From positions 186,001 through 250,000 of the forward strand of contig CAJQUW010015599.1 in assembly GCA_907163375.1 (NCBI GenBank): a stretch of 64,000 bases of DNA. Reading direction: 5' to 3'. The translations under genes and the position numbers were made by a program. The notes under the pieces were generated by a model. The model was not told the DNA's origin, made no database searches, and saw nothing but the letters and a program-made list of their open reading frames with translations. The first letter of the stretch is position 1; each line of letters opens with the position of its first letter. Of the stretch, positions 44,595 to 54,788 are shown piece by piece. The stretch comes from Prostheceraeus crozeri. Lineage: Eukaryota; Platyhelminthes; Polycladida; Euryleptidae.

Positions 44595-47500
44595 CCCGGG
44601 ACGAGCAAACCGAATAATTTTGTTAGAATTTTGGTAGCTGTTTGCTAATTTTGTGAAAAATAGAAGTTTTGATAAATTCCTACTGTGTTTGCTAATTTTG
44701 TTAGAGGCCTACCAGTTTCCAAGCAAAATAATAAAATTATAAAAAACTTTTTAATTTTGTTAAATATTTATGAAATATTAGTCAAATTATCCTAAATGTC
44801 AGAAGAAAACATTAATTAAATACATGTTTTCAGATAGGATCTGATATGCATCCAAAACGCAGTGTGTTGTCAGGAGCATTAAATTTTTGATTGACAAGAA
44901 TCGATGAGAAATTGTCACAAAAGGCATTGATTCACTAATATCGCTCATTGAAGACCTGTGATTCGATGCTTGGTCAAATGAGCTTGAAAATAAGTTTCAG
45001 CACGAATGTAGCAATCAGATCTTGTGTTCGAAATTGTGTGTTTTGCTTCCATATTGCTTGTATGAATATTGTGTATTATCTTTGTGAAAACTACTCGATA
45101 TGTCATGATATGAGCCTTAAATCGAAGAAACAGTTTAAGTCGTGTGAAATTTCACCGACTCTGAGATCCTATCAAACTGTAGTAATCGCTTCGAACTTGC
45201 TCTAATCGTTCTCAGGAAACGATAGGAATTCCCGTGACGAGAATCCTATATTGGGTGCTATATTTAGAAGTCTGTATAAGGCGCTCAGAGAGTTGCTATC
45301 ATTTCCCAATGTTTCACGAGTGTGTCACGAGCATGTTGCACGAGTAATCAGTTTTCATGATTTTTTCTAAAGCATTACTTTATTCTAATGCATCCCAACC
45401 TCTGCAATTATCTAATTTATATTTCTGACCTAATCTGAGAAGGGATTATCATGTCTTCAAGATGGCGAGCCTCCTGACTTCGAACATTGCAAAGCATTTC
45501 TTCGCCGCGCTCCACGTCTGTCAGTCAGTTCACGGATTCCTCATGTAGTGTGTGAGTGTGATTCCGCTCGTCGAAGTGAAGACTGACGGCGCAGTTTTCT
45601 CTATTCATTGAAGATAATATGCATGTTGCCATCCTTTGTTTAAGATCATTAGCGTTGATATGAGTGTCCAGATGGAGTGTATATGGTGCGTCACTATTAT
45701 TCAGACATGTGAGTATAGCAAATAAATCGTATTTGTAAATCAGGTGTAAAAACAGATGACTTGAAAAAACATTCTAAGCCAACCATTCAAATTATGTCCT
45801 TCAATTACCAAATAAAAGGTACATACAGTTAAAGAATTAATCGTGTGATTCATCATGATAGGAGATGGGGACTTCGATCCTTGATGATGAGGCATATTTC
45901 CCAAAAATAGAGGTGGTGAATAAACATCAATTTCCTCCATTTAAAAAAATTGCAAGCGTTCTCCGGATTCTCGAATAGAATCCGCAGCGTATGCGGCTGC
46001 CTTCCAGTGGGTGTTTCATTCGGGAGCTGGTCGGTACGATGATAGTGTGGTCCCTCATCAAATCGTATCAAATCATAAGAAAGTAATAATTCCAATTTCT
46101 TGTTGTAAATAGTCCTACTGTGATCCAATTTCAATAATTCCTCTGAAATTCATCAGCATCGAGTATAGAGAGAGAATCCATATTCTATGGACAATCCCCA
46201 CCATGACAGCGCGCACCGCTTAGCAATGTGTACAGCAGTCGTCCCACGCGTCATTGAATCTACTGAAAATCTATTCTTGAGAGAGAAAGGGATACTAAAA
46301 AGTAGTCCACCAACGTGGCATTGAAACTGTCCAAGATACATGACTGAAGTGAAGTGGTCGTGCTAAACATCAGGATCACAGGGCTTCTTTGGGACCACAC
46401 TATTATCACTGTACCAGCTGATCGTATGGAAAAAGATTGAATCTTCTTTTAATTCGCTGATTGATACTGTCGATAATGTAGCTTGCGTGCACATCTAGAC
46501 CGTCGTTTGTCAGGCCTACATGCAGGGTTGGCATATTCTTTTAAATACAAATTTTTGTGGTTTTTCAAATAGGTCAAATGCTTCACTGTATAATTTGGAT
46601 TTGTGCAAGACATTTGAGGGTACTTTATTGTTACTGATTTCAGTTAATGGGGAAATTATTTGACATCAAATATCAAATCGGATTTTCTGCTTAGCCGGCA
46701 TATGTTGTCTACCGTGGGAAAATGTGTTGTGGATTAATTCGTGCTGTTGTAAATTATTGGGATGATAAAAGATACTAAGATAATAAAAAATATCACCTGA
46801 TTGATTCTTATAATAGAAGCTCGATCAAAACCTGTGTCATCTTACTATTTTTCAATTATGTTTTATTCTGTATGGCCTATTCCTTCTCTTATGTGCGTCA
46901 AACACATTCAATACTTTTTGCATCAAAAACTCTATTGTGCATTTCAGACCGCAATATCATTGTCTATCAAGGAGATATCATAAATGGGAACTGATTGAAA
47001 CTGACCAAACCAGCACAATTTATGGTAGAGGAACAATTACGACAGTACTGTAGGCTGACATCTGCTGATGAGGTGAGTCTTTAAATTATGTGATTCTTTG
47101 TCACTGCCTCCGAATGTTTTGGCTTTAGCAGCATTGAGTTTTTCTGTTGTTAATCCTTGGAGCACTTCGCAGCAGGATGACTTCGATCAACAATATATTC
47201 AATTAATATCAACGGTAAATTTCATCAATGTTTTGCTACGGCGTAGGTTAACTGTAATTTTATCAATAGAATGTGAGCGGTCTGCGAACCCACTTTATGC
47301 GTCAAGATCAAACCCACAAGTTTTATGATGTGTAAATTATACATGTTATAATTATAATGCAATATATTTACACATCGTTAAACTTATTTTCATCTTGACT
47401 CATTAGGTGGATTCGCAGGATGCTCACATTTTATTGATAAAACTACAGTTCATCTACGATATATGTTGTGGCAAAATATTGGGGCAATGTCTAGAAAACA

Positions 47501-47845
47501 TTCTAAAATGTTTTAAGATAACATTTTCATAATATTCTCATGTGTTGTCACTTGAACATATAACATTTTTTGGAATGTTTTTATAGCAAATTCACGACAT
47601 TTTCTGAACAGTTTTAGAATGTTTTTTTTGTTGGAAATTCACGTAAGAGTTGTGTAAGATAATATCAGAGAGAAATTTGAGACATTTTATTAGAATTTTA
47701 CCAAATAATTTGCTATTTGCTAAAAATTGGCAAATCATCAGCTATGTTAGATAAATATTTGATAAAATTTTAGTAGAAGTTTAGTAAATTGTTGTCAAGT
47801 ATTTGCCAAATATTTAACAAAAGCATCTGGTGTGTTCTTCCCGGG
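44595..47845. mobile_element. TIR element of unknown superfamily, 3.25 kb, inserted in the RT retroelement
   Basis: The left end CCCGGGACGAGCAAACCGAA (then TAATTTTGTTAGAATTTTGG) and the reverse strand of the right end CCCGGGAAGAACACACCAGA (then TGCTTTTGTTAAATATTTGG) are inverted repeats of about 40 bp. TATA at 44591-44594 and 47846-47849 is the likely target duplication. The retroelement's coding sequence resumes on the far side, which confirms an insertion. No transposase was recognised inside; two minus-strand frames at 45853-46134 and 46153-46341 are unassigned. Confidence 0.8.
47231..47477. repeat. Long imperfect palindrome (fold-back) inside the TIR element
   Basis: AACTGTAATTTTATCAATAG then AATGTGAGCGGTCTGCGAA on the left pairs with AACTGTAGTTTTATCAATAA then AATGTGAGCATCCTGCGAA on the reverse strand of the right. 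Arms are about 110 bp around a centre near 47355. Probably a separate MITE. Confidence 0.75.
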
Positions 47846-48146
47846 TATACATGGAGCAAGTACAGCAAGTGATGTATGTCTCGCAGCTGCAGAAAGCCGG
47901 AAACATAGAGGCAATGATGAGAGATGTGCTAGATTGGGATGGAGATGTGTCCCTGTTGCAGTCACAGCATACGGTGTCTGGGGTGGAGAGGCCACTGCAT
48001 TTCTTAAACAGCTTGGATGCACTATGGCAGTTCAAAGCAATGAAAAAGTTTCGGTTGTCCACCGTGAGATTCTTGACTGTCTGGGCATTAGTCTTGCCAA
48101 ATCTGTCGCAAGGGCAATACTTGCCCGCTCCACTCACATTGAGTAG
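47846..48146 (+). CDS. C-terminal end of the RT/endonuclease polyprotein
   Basis: The frame read from GIHGASTASDVCLAAAESRK through WRCVPVAVTAYGVWGGEATA, FLKQLGCTMAVQSN and SLAKSVARAILARS to TGA at 48144 matches the conserved tail of this retroelement family, where AE..K...Y...C..LG..F.P....fG.wG.EA follows the endonuclease. It sits directly after the TIR element. Its frame is shifted relative to the upstream piece once the TATA duplication is allowed for, so a small indel also occurred. Separately from the insertion the piece is open. Confidence 0.72.
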
Positions 48147-48604
48147 ACCTGACTTTTCCTAGATCGGCCATCTTCTTTTCACTTTTCTTTATTAGTTTCG
48201 TCTTAGTTTTGTCATTTGTTGATCAGGATCTTAGTATAGCATTCTTTTAGCATGCTCCCATAGGAAACATGTTTTGTTCAATATTTATATAATATGTACT
48301 GATAAATGTTATTCAAATAAATGTTAAATGGAAGCAAAAATCATAGAGATTATAGCACTGTGAAATATAAATCAAATTACTCCACGGGCGTGCAGTAATA
48401 TTTTCATTATTGCACTGGTTGAATTATAGATTTCTATATAGATATATGCGATTGAATTATATAAAACCCGCTCATTATTTCAGCTTAAGAGGTGAATGAG
48501 ATCATCTTCGTGATATCATTAACAATTAAAATTCAAATTGCAACTCATCAAATACCATAGAATTAGATTAGTCCTAATGGTCATGATATCGGTGAAAAAT
48601 AAAA

Positions 48605-48751
48605 TTACTTACAGAAGTCGTGCAAAGATATCCATCTTTTGCTTTCTCGTCGATCAACATTCTATGCACGAGCCCTTCGGGCTCGTGCATAGATATGTTG
48701 ACCTCGAAGAAAGCAATAAAGATGGATATTTTGCACTAGTCGCGTAAATAA
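48605..48751 (+). mobile_element. Palindromic MITE, copy 2
   Basis: Inverted relative to copy 1 (39695-39844). The centre 48661-48693 is a perfect inverted repeat: TCTATGCACGAGCCC, TTC, GGGCTCGTGCATAGA. Outer arms (TTACTTACAGAAGTCGTGCA and TTATTTACGCGACTAGTGCA) match those of copy 1. Confidence 0.78.
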
Positions 48752-49670
48752 CTATTACAAATCTGTCTCTGAGCCAATTGCGTTCCATTCCCAAATGCTT
48801 GTAGACTATTCCAACGTAGTGATATCTGTGATAGTTGACTGTTCATTCCGATTTCCATGATGTTGTAAATAGTCCCATTTCCATAGTTTAATAATGTTGA
48901 TATTTCTTTCATGCCCTGGATTTATACTTGTGCGTTTTAGTTCTATGGTATCATTCGATGACTGTGTTATCTTTGACATTTTTGAATTCTTAGATTAGTA
49001 TTCGTATCTACACAATCAATTTTGTCGTTGAACTAATTTCTCCGTATTTGTCACAAAGTTTCAAGAAACGGGTTTCTTGCAATTCAAAGAAGATCACTAC
49101 TTTTTTGTGAAATAAACATTTGGCGAATCTGCTGTTTTCGCAAAGGACAGATCCTAAAAAAATGCATTAGCAGGTGAAAGTTGCCCACAAATTTACTCAG
49201 CTTTATAGACAGCGGATGGTGACTTGAAACATTGTTCTAAAATTCGTGAACGAATAGTGCGACAAGATTCACTAAATTGGTAGCCACAGAGATTAAGCAA
49301 CATGTTCATCAACCATTAATGCTTTGCTGTGACAATCCATAACTTGATTCTTTGTAAAAGAATGAGTCGAAACGCAGGATTTTGTATTTTAATTCTTTCA
49401 TTAAGAAGAATCGTAATTAGTATTCTCTTTTTTTAGTTATTTCATAAGATTTGACGTCGATAGTTAAGTGATATTGTCGCTAAACTATCCAACGACACCC
49501 CTTTCCCTACATTACATTTGCATAGTGTGGTGATTTGTTCACAAATTTATATTTAATTGTTGAGTTTATTGATGTCATAACCTGAATTCCTTTAGTAGAA
49601 GATAGAACTCGTCGTTTCTCAAGGGAGACAAATCATTGTGTGTCTTTATTTGAATGAATCGTTCATTATA
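48752..49670. other. Gap without recognisable gene
   Basis: A+T-rich, no supported frame, RNA gene or repeat end. Confidence 0.35.
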
Positions 49671-49671
49671 A

Positions 49672-50196
49672 CTAGAGCCCGGAACTTCAGGCACTTAAAA
49701 ATAATAAAAAAGGCAGGCAAAAAGGCAGCTAAAGTACATGAAAAAGGCACTTAAAATCCAGAAAAAGGCATTTATTGAATACCGGTAATTAATCAGAAAC
49801 ACGTCGATTGCATGCAATTATCAGAAGTTTTGACAGATTTTCAAAAGATAAAGACTGACGTCTGTCACTAAGAATATGATTTAGCTGCGAAAATGATCGT
49901 TCCACATCCACAGAAGTAAGAGGTGCGAATTTCATAGCCGATATCGCAGCAGGACTCATATCGATGACTGCATCCGCAGTTCCATTATGAACAGCAGAAA
50001 TTTTCTTCATCGAGTCTAAATCCGGATTTTTCGCTATGACATATTCAAATTTTGAACAAATAGCCTGACCTTTGGGTCCCGGTGTTTCCTTTAGTTTCAT
50101 GTGAAGGCTCTCTACTTTATTAAGCGTTGCTTCAAGTGTGACATTTTGCTTTTCCAGAGAAGCAATACGTTCAGGAAAATCCGAGTAATGGGAAAA
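49672..50196 (-). mobile_element. hAT fragment (C-terminal transposase and one end), cut off by Polinton 2
   Basis: The minus-strand frame is open from about 50196 to 49789 and reads SLEKQNVTLEATLNKVESLH, MSPAAISAMKFAPLTSVDVE then RSFSQLNHILSDRRQSLSFE and NLSKLLIIACNRR, the hAT C-terminal dimerisation block. Beyond the stop, CTAGAGCCCGGAACTTCAGG at 49673 fits a hAT end. The upstream part of the transposase is replaced at about 50200 by the repeats of Polinton 2, so the Polinton entered this hAT. Confidence 0.78.
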
Positions 50197-50201
50197 AGAC
50201 C

Positions 50202-50700
50202 GTTCCAGGACACCATAAAATTCAAAAAAATAGTATCTTTAAAAATGACATAAATTCATGAATTTGAACCCTTTTTCAGGTTTTTAAGACCTAAATACAT
50301 GAATTTAGTCCATTCAAAAAGTACCATTTTTTCAAAAAATGGTATTTTTAAAAACGACATAAATTCATGAATTTGAATCCTTTTTCAGGTTATGAAGACC
50401 TAAATTCATAAATTTAGGCGTTTTTAAAAATACCCAATTTTTCAAAATCTCAAAATTTGAGAATTACAATTACTCCCAAAATCATGACCGTTCCAGGACA
50501 CCGAAAATCAGAAAAGTTAAGAATCTCAAATTTGAGAATTACAATTTTTACCTTGAAAATCATGTCCGTTCCAGGACACCGAAAATCATAAAAGTTGAGA
50601 ATCTCAAATTTGTGATTATGACATTTTTCATTGCTCAAATCATGACCGTTCCAGGACACCGAAAATCATAAAAGTTGAGAATTTCAAATTCATGAGTTTA
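50202..50700. repeat. Tandem repeats at the left end of Polinton 2
   Basis: GTTCCAGGACACC recurs at 50202, 50490, 50578 and 50648, each followed by AAAATCA..AAAGTT in the last three. A second unit, ACATAAATTCATGAATTTGA, is at 50248 and 50357 (109-bp spacing). Such repeats are common in Polinton terminal repeats; the partner end is outside the window. Confidence 0.75.
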
Positions 50701-50871
50701 GACGTTTTCAGGTTTTTAAAATATGAGATAACTAAAGTTATGTGACTAAAAATATTTCTTTAAAAGTGGAAGAAACCGCAAGAATATATCCTTCAATAAC
50801 ATCTGAACGTAGTTCTACTACCCCCTCCCTTCTAACTTCTAGGGGTCCCTTAAGAAATTTTTTATTATAAA

Positions 50872-51318
50872 ATGAGCAGAATAAATGAGTTTTTTAAATT
50901 ATATGGAACGCAATCAACTACAAATTTTGATGTAAAGAAAATCGCAAATCAATTAGGAATAAAGAATTTTCTTGTTCTAATGAGAGACGAATTACAATTG
51001 ATCAAAAATAAGCCAACAATAACTATAAATTTCATAACAAATCTTCGCACAACAGATGAAAAAGGAGTACATTGGTCTGCATGTATCTTTAATAAAAATC
51101 AAGATAATTTCTATTTCGACTCTTATGGACTTCCACCTACAAATGAAGTCAAAAAATTACTTGGCATTGGAACTTATAAAACATTTCAAATTCAAAAACC
51201 GGGAACTACTTACTGTGGTCAATTATGTCTTTATGTTTTATTTAAATTACGAAAAGGAGTACCATTTCTTGATATTATGTTAGAATTGAACAAGGGAATT
51301 TCATTCCCGAAACGTTAG
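50872..51318 (+). CDS. Polinton 2 adenain-type cysteine protease
   Basis: A 148-codon frame. GVHWSACIF (His), FYFDSYGLPP (Asp) and IQKPGTTYCGQLCLYVLF (Gln, Cys) are the catalytic blocks of the adenovirus-protease/Ulp1 clan. The ATG at 50872 is preceded by AATTTTTTATTATAAA, the leader shared by other genes of this element. It is convergent with the integrase gene, 18 bases apart. Expected to mature virion proteins. Frame looks whole. Confidence 0.87.
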   Translation: MSRINEFFKLYGTQSTTNFDVKKIANQLGIKNFLVLMRDELQLIKNKPTITINFITNLRTTDEKGVHWSACIFNKNQDNFYFDSYGLPPTNEVKKLLGIGTYKTFQIQKPGTTYCGQLCLYVLFKLRKGVPFLDIMLELNKGISFPKR

Positions 51319-51336
51319 TTCCAATAATAATGATAA

Positions 51337-52629
51337 TTAAAAATCAGTTCGTTGTAATTCATTTTGATAAAATCGTCCTCTGATATCTTCATCATCTAAA
51401 TCTTTGATTTCGTAAGTAATCGGATAAGTTTGGTTTATTTTACAAACTTCAAATATCTCTTTCGTCCAGTATCCGACGAAGCCCTTTTCAAATTTATTCT
51501 TATACTTAAATATTCTAACTCTATCACCAATTTTAAATTTCGGGTTAAGTTTCTGCAAATTCAGATTACTCTCATTCGAATAATTATTCTCGAATATTTT
51601 CTTTCGGATTAAATCAGGGTCGTCAGAAGCATTCTTTGGGGTTTCTTCAATACCAGAATGAACTTTATTATTGTACTGCTCTACAATTACTGGTAATATC
51701 TTCAACCATTTCTGATTTCTTTGCTCAGTAAATTTCTTGAATAATTTATTTTTTAACGTCCGATTGAATCTTTCTATCACTACAGCTTTTCCTGCATTTT
51801 CAGTTGAATAAACAGTTTCAAATAGTGGCTGAACGTTTCGGTTATAAAATTCCGACCCTTTATCAACAAACAATTTTTTTGGCTTTCTACTAGTTTCTTT
51901 AAATATTTCTTCAAACGCATATTTAACTGATAGACCACTTTTATTTTTTAAAGGCTTCACCCAAGCGTATCGTGTATGTAAATCTATAACGGTCAATGCG
52001 TACTTAAACCCTCCTTCATTCGGCATATGAATAAGATCAGCACTCCAAATATCATCTTTATTAAATACTTTTACTTTCAATAAATATTTAGGCCTTCTAT
52101 ATTCTTTATGGATTTCAGACGCGTATGTTCGAGCGTTGCTCTCAGACAGCTTTGCTGACGTTTCATTTAAACCTTGACCGAATAATATTTTAGCTTGTAA
52201 AGCTTTCTTAACAAACATTCTTTCAATTTTTTCTCTAAATGTAGGATTTTGAATACTATCTAATTCTTGAATCATCTTCTTATCAGCTTCATGTCGAGAA
52301 CTTAGATGATGATTTCGATAAGCTAAATCATGCCTGTAAGCTGCGGCATCTACTCTATTTATTGGTTCTTCACCTGGTTTCGGATTATTATTCTCATCTA
52401 GTCTTATATCTAATCGAGTTCCTGGACCGGTATATGAGTGTCCAGGAAGATGTTTTTCTTTCGAATATTTACTCCAAATAAATCCAGGAAAGTTTTCTAA
52501 TGTTTTTTGTATGTCGTTACCTTCACAAATTTTACAATTTGAATTTTCATTTTTGTTTAATAGATAATTTAATAAATCTAAATTAGCAATTTTTAATTTA
52601 ATTAAATTTTCGGAATTTGTAGAATTCAT
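51337..52629 (-). CDS. Polinton 2 phospholipase A2-integrase fusion
   Basis: One open frame of 430 codons. Residues 61-115 are a parvovirus-VP1-like phospholipase A2: LPGHSYTGPGTRLD (Ca-binding loop) and INRVDAAAYRHDLAYR (His-Asp catalytic helix), then RHEADKKMI. Residues 190-310 are a retroviral integrase core: DIWSADLIHM, KLFVDKGSEFYNRN and AVVIERFNRTLKNKLFKKF, giving the D, D, E triad. Residues 360-425 are the SH3-like end (FKIGDRVRIFKYKNKFEKGF). LFGQG at 149-153, between the two parts, fits the adenain consensus (M/I/L)xGx-G. PLA2 breaches membranes during parvovirus entry; the integrase inserts the element. The frame looks whole. Confidence 0.88.
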   Translation of the reverse strand: MNSTNSENLIKLKIANLDLLNYLLNKNENSNCKICEGNDIQKTLENFPGFIWSKYSKEKHLPGHSYTGPGTRLDIRLDENNNPKPGEEPINRVDAAAYRHDLAYRNHHLSSRHEADKKMIQELDSIQNPTFREKIERMFVKKALQAKILFGQGLNETSAKLSESNARTYASEIHKEYRRPKYLLKVKVFNKDDIWSADLIHMPNEGGFKYALTVIDLHTRYAWVKPLKNKSGLSVKYAFEEIFKETSRKPKKLFVDKGSEFYNRNVQPLFETVYSTENAGKAVVIERFNRTLKNKLFKKFTEQRNQKWLKILPVIVEQYNNKVHSGIEETPKNASDDPDLIRKKIFENNYSNESNLNLQKLNPKFKIGDRVRIFKYKNKFEKGFVGYWTKEIFEVCKINQTYPITYEIKDLDDEDIRGRFYQNELQRTDF

Positions 52630-52710
52630 TTTAAAAGATAAAATAAATGTTTTACCTAAACGAACCTTGTTCAGAGGCTTTAGCCGATCGGACCAAAGGT
52701 CCTGAGGTTA

Positions 52711-53193
52711 TTACCTTATCATACTAGGACTTAGATATATTCCAGAACCATCTTTAGTTTCTTTAATTTCAATTAAATCGTCAACATTGTGGAGAATATT
52801 TTTAAGAACTCGTTTTCCTTCATCAACTAATTTTAATTTACTAATGAAATTATCTACTATTCCTTCTACCCTAGCAACTTTTTCTAACTCTCTATTATGA
52901 CGTTTTTGTTCTTCTAATGCTGCCTTCTCTGATTTATTTTTATTTACTGCTTGGACAATACCAGCTGTCCCGCCTGCAACACTTCCTGCTGCTGCTATAC
53001 CTCCTATTATTGGAGGAATTAATGGGAGAATCCCGCCATTCTTTTCTTCTTGTAATTGAATATTCTCTATCATTGTTTTACTTATGTAATACTTCTTTTC
53101 ATTAATCGTAATAGTTTTAGGGGTATTTTTGTCAACAATATTACGTAATTTTAATTCAACAGTTTTATTATTATTACTTTTCGCTTGCGACAT
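52711..53193 (-). CDS. Polinton 2 minor virion-like protein with Gly/Ala hydrophobic segment
   Basis: A 160-codon frame. Residues 53-83 are GGILPLIPPIIGGIAAAGSV then AGGTAGI, a hydrophobic Gly-rich helix hairpin. It is followed by a charged helix (KSEKAALEEQKRHNRELEKV) and a C-terminal domain. Proteins of this plan are common beside Polinton capsid genes and resemble membrane-lytic or core-linking minor proteins of adenovirus-like viruses. IIGG within the hydrophobic part also fits the protease consensus (M/I/L)xGG-x, but may be coincidence. Leader TTTTTTTATTAAAA before the ATG. Frame looks whole. Confidence 0.55.
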   Translation of the reverse strand: MSQAKSNNNKTVELKLRNIVDKNTPKTITINEKKYYISKTMIENIQLQEEKNGGILPLIPPIIGGIAAAGSVAGGTAGIVQAVNKNKSEKAALEEQKRHNRELEKVARVEGIVDNFISKLKLVDEGKRVLKNILHNVDDLIEIKETKDGSGIYLSPSMIR

Positions 53194-53343
53194 TTTTAAT
53201 AAAAAAATTTTAAGTTACCAAGAATTTTTAATCTATTCTAGTTATGAATAAATTTTAAGTTACCATAAATTTTTAATCTATTCTAGTTATGAAAAATTTT
53301 AAGTTATGAAAAAAAAATTAATTAATCGACGAAGTCTTGGGCT

Positions 53344-54719
53344 TTAGCCTATCCTAGCCATCCTTCCATTAAGAATTTCAATAGAATATTTTACATCTTC
53401 TAGCAATAAACCATAAGCCATCAATGAAGTTGTGGAATCTTTCTTTTCAATATTAATTGTTACATCACAACCAGTCTTGATAATATCTTCAGATTGTGCA
53501 CTTAAATCGAAACAGAAAACAGGATATAAATGTCTCCAATCTCCAGGAGTTAATTGTGGTTCAACTCCAAATTCTATACAAAGATTTCGATAAGAATCAT
53601 ATCCTTCCATAAATTGATTATTGGTATCATCGAATCTTAATGGATCAATTGGATATCGGGTTTGATTTAATGAAACTTGTAAACTTCGAGTTGTATTAAT
53701 ATGAAAAAGATTATTGTTCTTATCAAAACTTGGAGAATTATTTCTTTGAAAAGTTAGTAATAAATATCTTGGAGTATTTGAAGTTCTAGTAAAATGCCAG
53801 TTAAATCTTTGTTCGGAGAAAGTTACCGAACTAGCAGTACGTTTTAGAAAATTTACTGGAATTGGTTTGCTAGTATTTAATCTTTTTGCAATAGCTGTTT
53901 CAATCTCTAAACTAGGAGTAATATGCTTAATCCACCATTCAAGTCTATCAATTTTTAAATATGCTTTTTTCCAGTCTTACCAAAAAAGATTAATTCATTA
54001 TTTGCTGTACGATGAATTATTAATTTAAATTTTAATTGATATGATATTTTATCATAATCTAAATATCCGAATAATGGAGACAATGACCAATTTACTGTCT
54101 GTTTACTTTTCTTGTTAAACTCACGTCTTTCTTTATATGCACTATTGTTTGTTTTATTTAAATGTTTTGCAATATTTTCTAAATCTTTCGCAATTCCTGC
54201 GGCATCTGTTCCAGCGTGAGTTAAATCATCTATAATTATACCATCATTAGTATCAGGAAACCAACCTTCGATTTCATACTTTTTATTATTTTCACCAATT
54301 GTTACAAATCTAAGCATTGTATCAATTACGCCTGGAGAATCACTTATTGTTTCTATATTTTGAGTTGCAACATCTAAGCGCATTTGTGTAAATAATCTTG
54401 GAAAGAAATTATTCTCTAGTGCAATATTATCGGTATCTGGTAATGGTGTTGTAAAATTGGCATCACTATACAAAGAATATTCACAGTGTAAAAATGAATC
54501 AGATAAATATAAATAACTCTGCTGATTATCAACTTCAAAAATTAAATCACCTCCAGTATTCACTCTACTGGAAGATCCGGGATTCATAGCAATTCTTATA
54601 TAGTCATTCTTTTTTTGATTGTAACTAACACCTGGTGGTTTATCTAATTCAAATTCATTTTCGATATGCGAAGACATTTTTATAAAAAATAATTTGACTT
54701 TTTGTTTTTTCTCACACAC
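53344..54719 (-). CDS. Polinton 2 major capsid protein, double jelly-roll type (broken)
   Basis: The N-terminal part has SSRVNTGGDLIFEVDNQQSY then LYLSDSFLHCEYSLY, ENNFFPRLFTQMRLDV, DTMLRFVTIGE and EGWFPDTNDG. The C-terminal part has EGYDSYRNLCIEFGVEPQLT, WRHLYPVFCFDLSAQSEDII and YSIEILNGRMARI. I know this combination from capsid-like genes of Polinton-like elements in cnidarians and insects; it is distinct from the hexon type of Polinton 1. The likely start is the second Met (MSSHIENEF, ATG at 54677), which directly follows the shared T-run/TATAAAA leader. Broken, about one break. Confidence 0.7.
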
Positions 54720-54788
54720 AGAAAAAATTTTAATAAAAAAATTTTACTAAAAAAATTTTGCTAAAATAATTTTACTAAAAAATATATT

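Larger units (their letters stand above)
41690..48330 (+). mobile_element. Retroelement with zinc fingers, RT and restriction-like endonuclease (R2/HERO/NeSL-like)
   Basis: The order is N-terminal zinc fingers, reverse transcriptase, CCHC knuckle and PD-(D/E)XK endonuclease, the plan of early-branching non-LTR elements. The coding part is cut in two by a 3.25-kb element (44595-47845). The 3' part continues at 47846-48146 and is followed by a 3' UTR with AATAAA near 48318. The 5' limit is uncertain. There is one in-frame stop (41891-41893) near the N-terminus and a frame change across the insertion site. Confidence 0.75.

Noticed and set aside
45853-46341. Two adjacent minus-strand frames (93 and 62 codons) inside the TIR element
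   Set aside because: Not recognised, no transposase motif, no conserved spacing; mentioned only within the element.
48661-48693. UUCG tetraloop in the MITE core
   Set aside because: Perfect pairing puts TTC in a 3-base loop; the C(UUCG)G register would break the stem.
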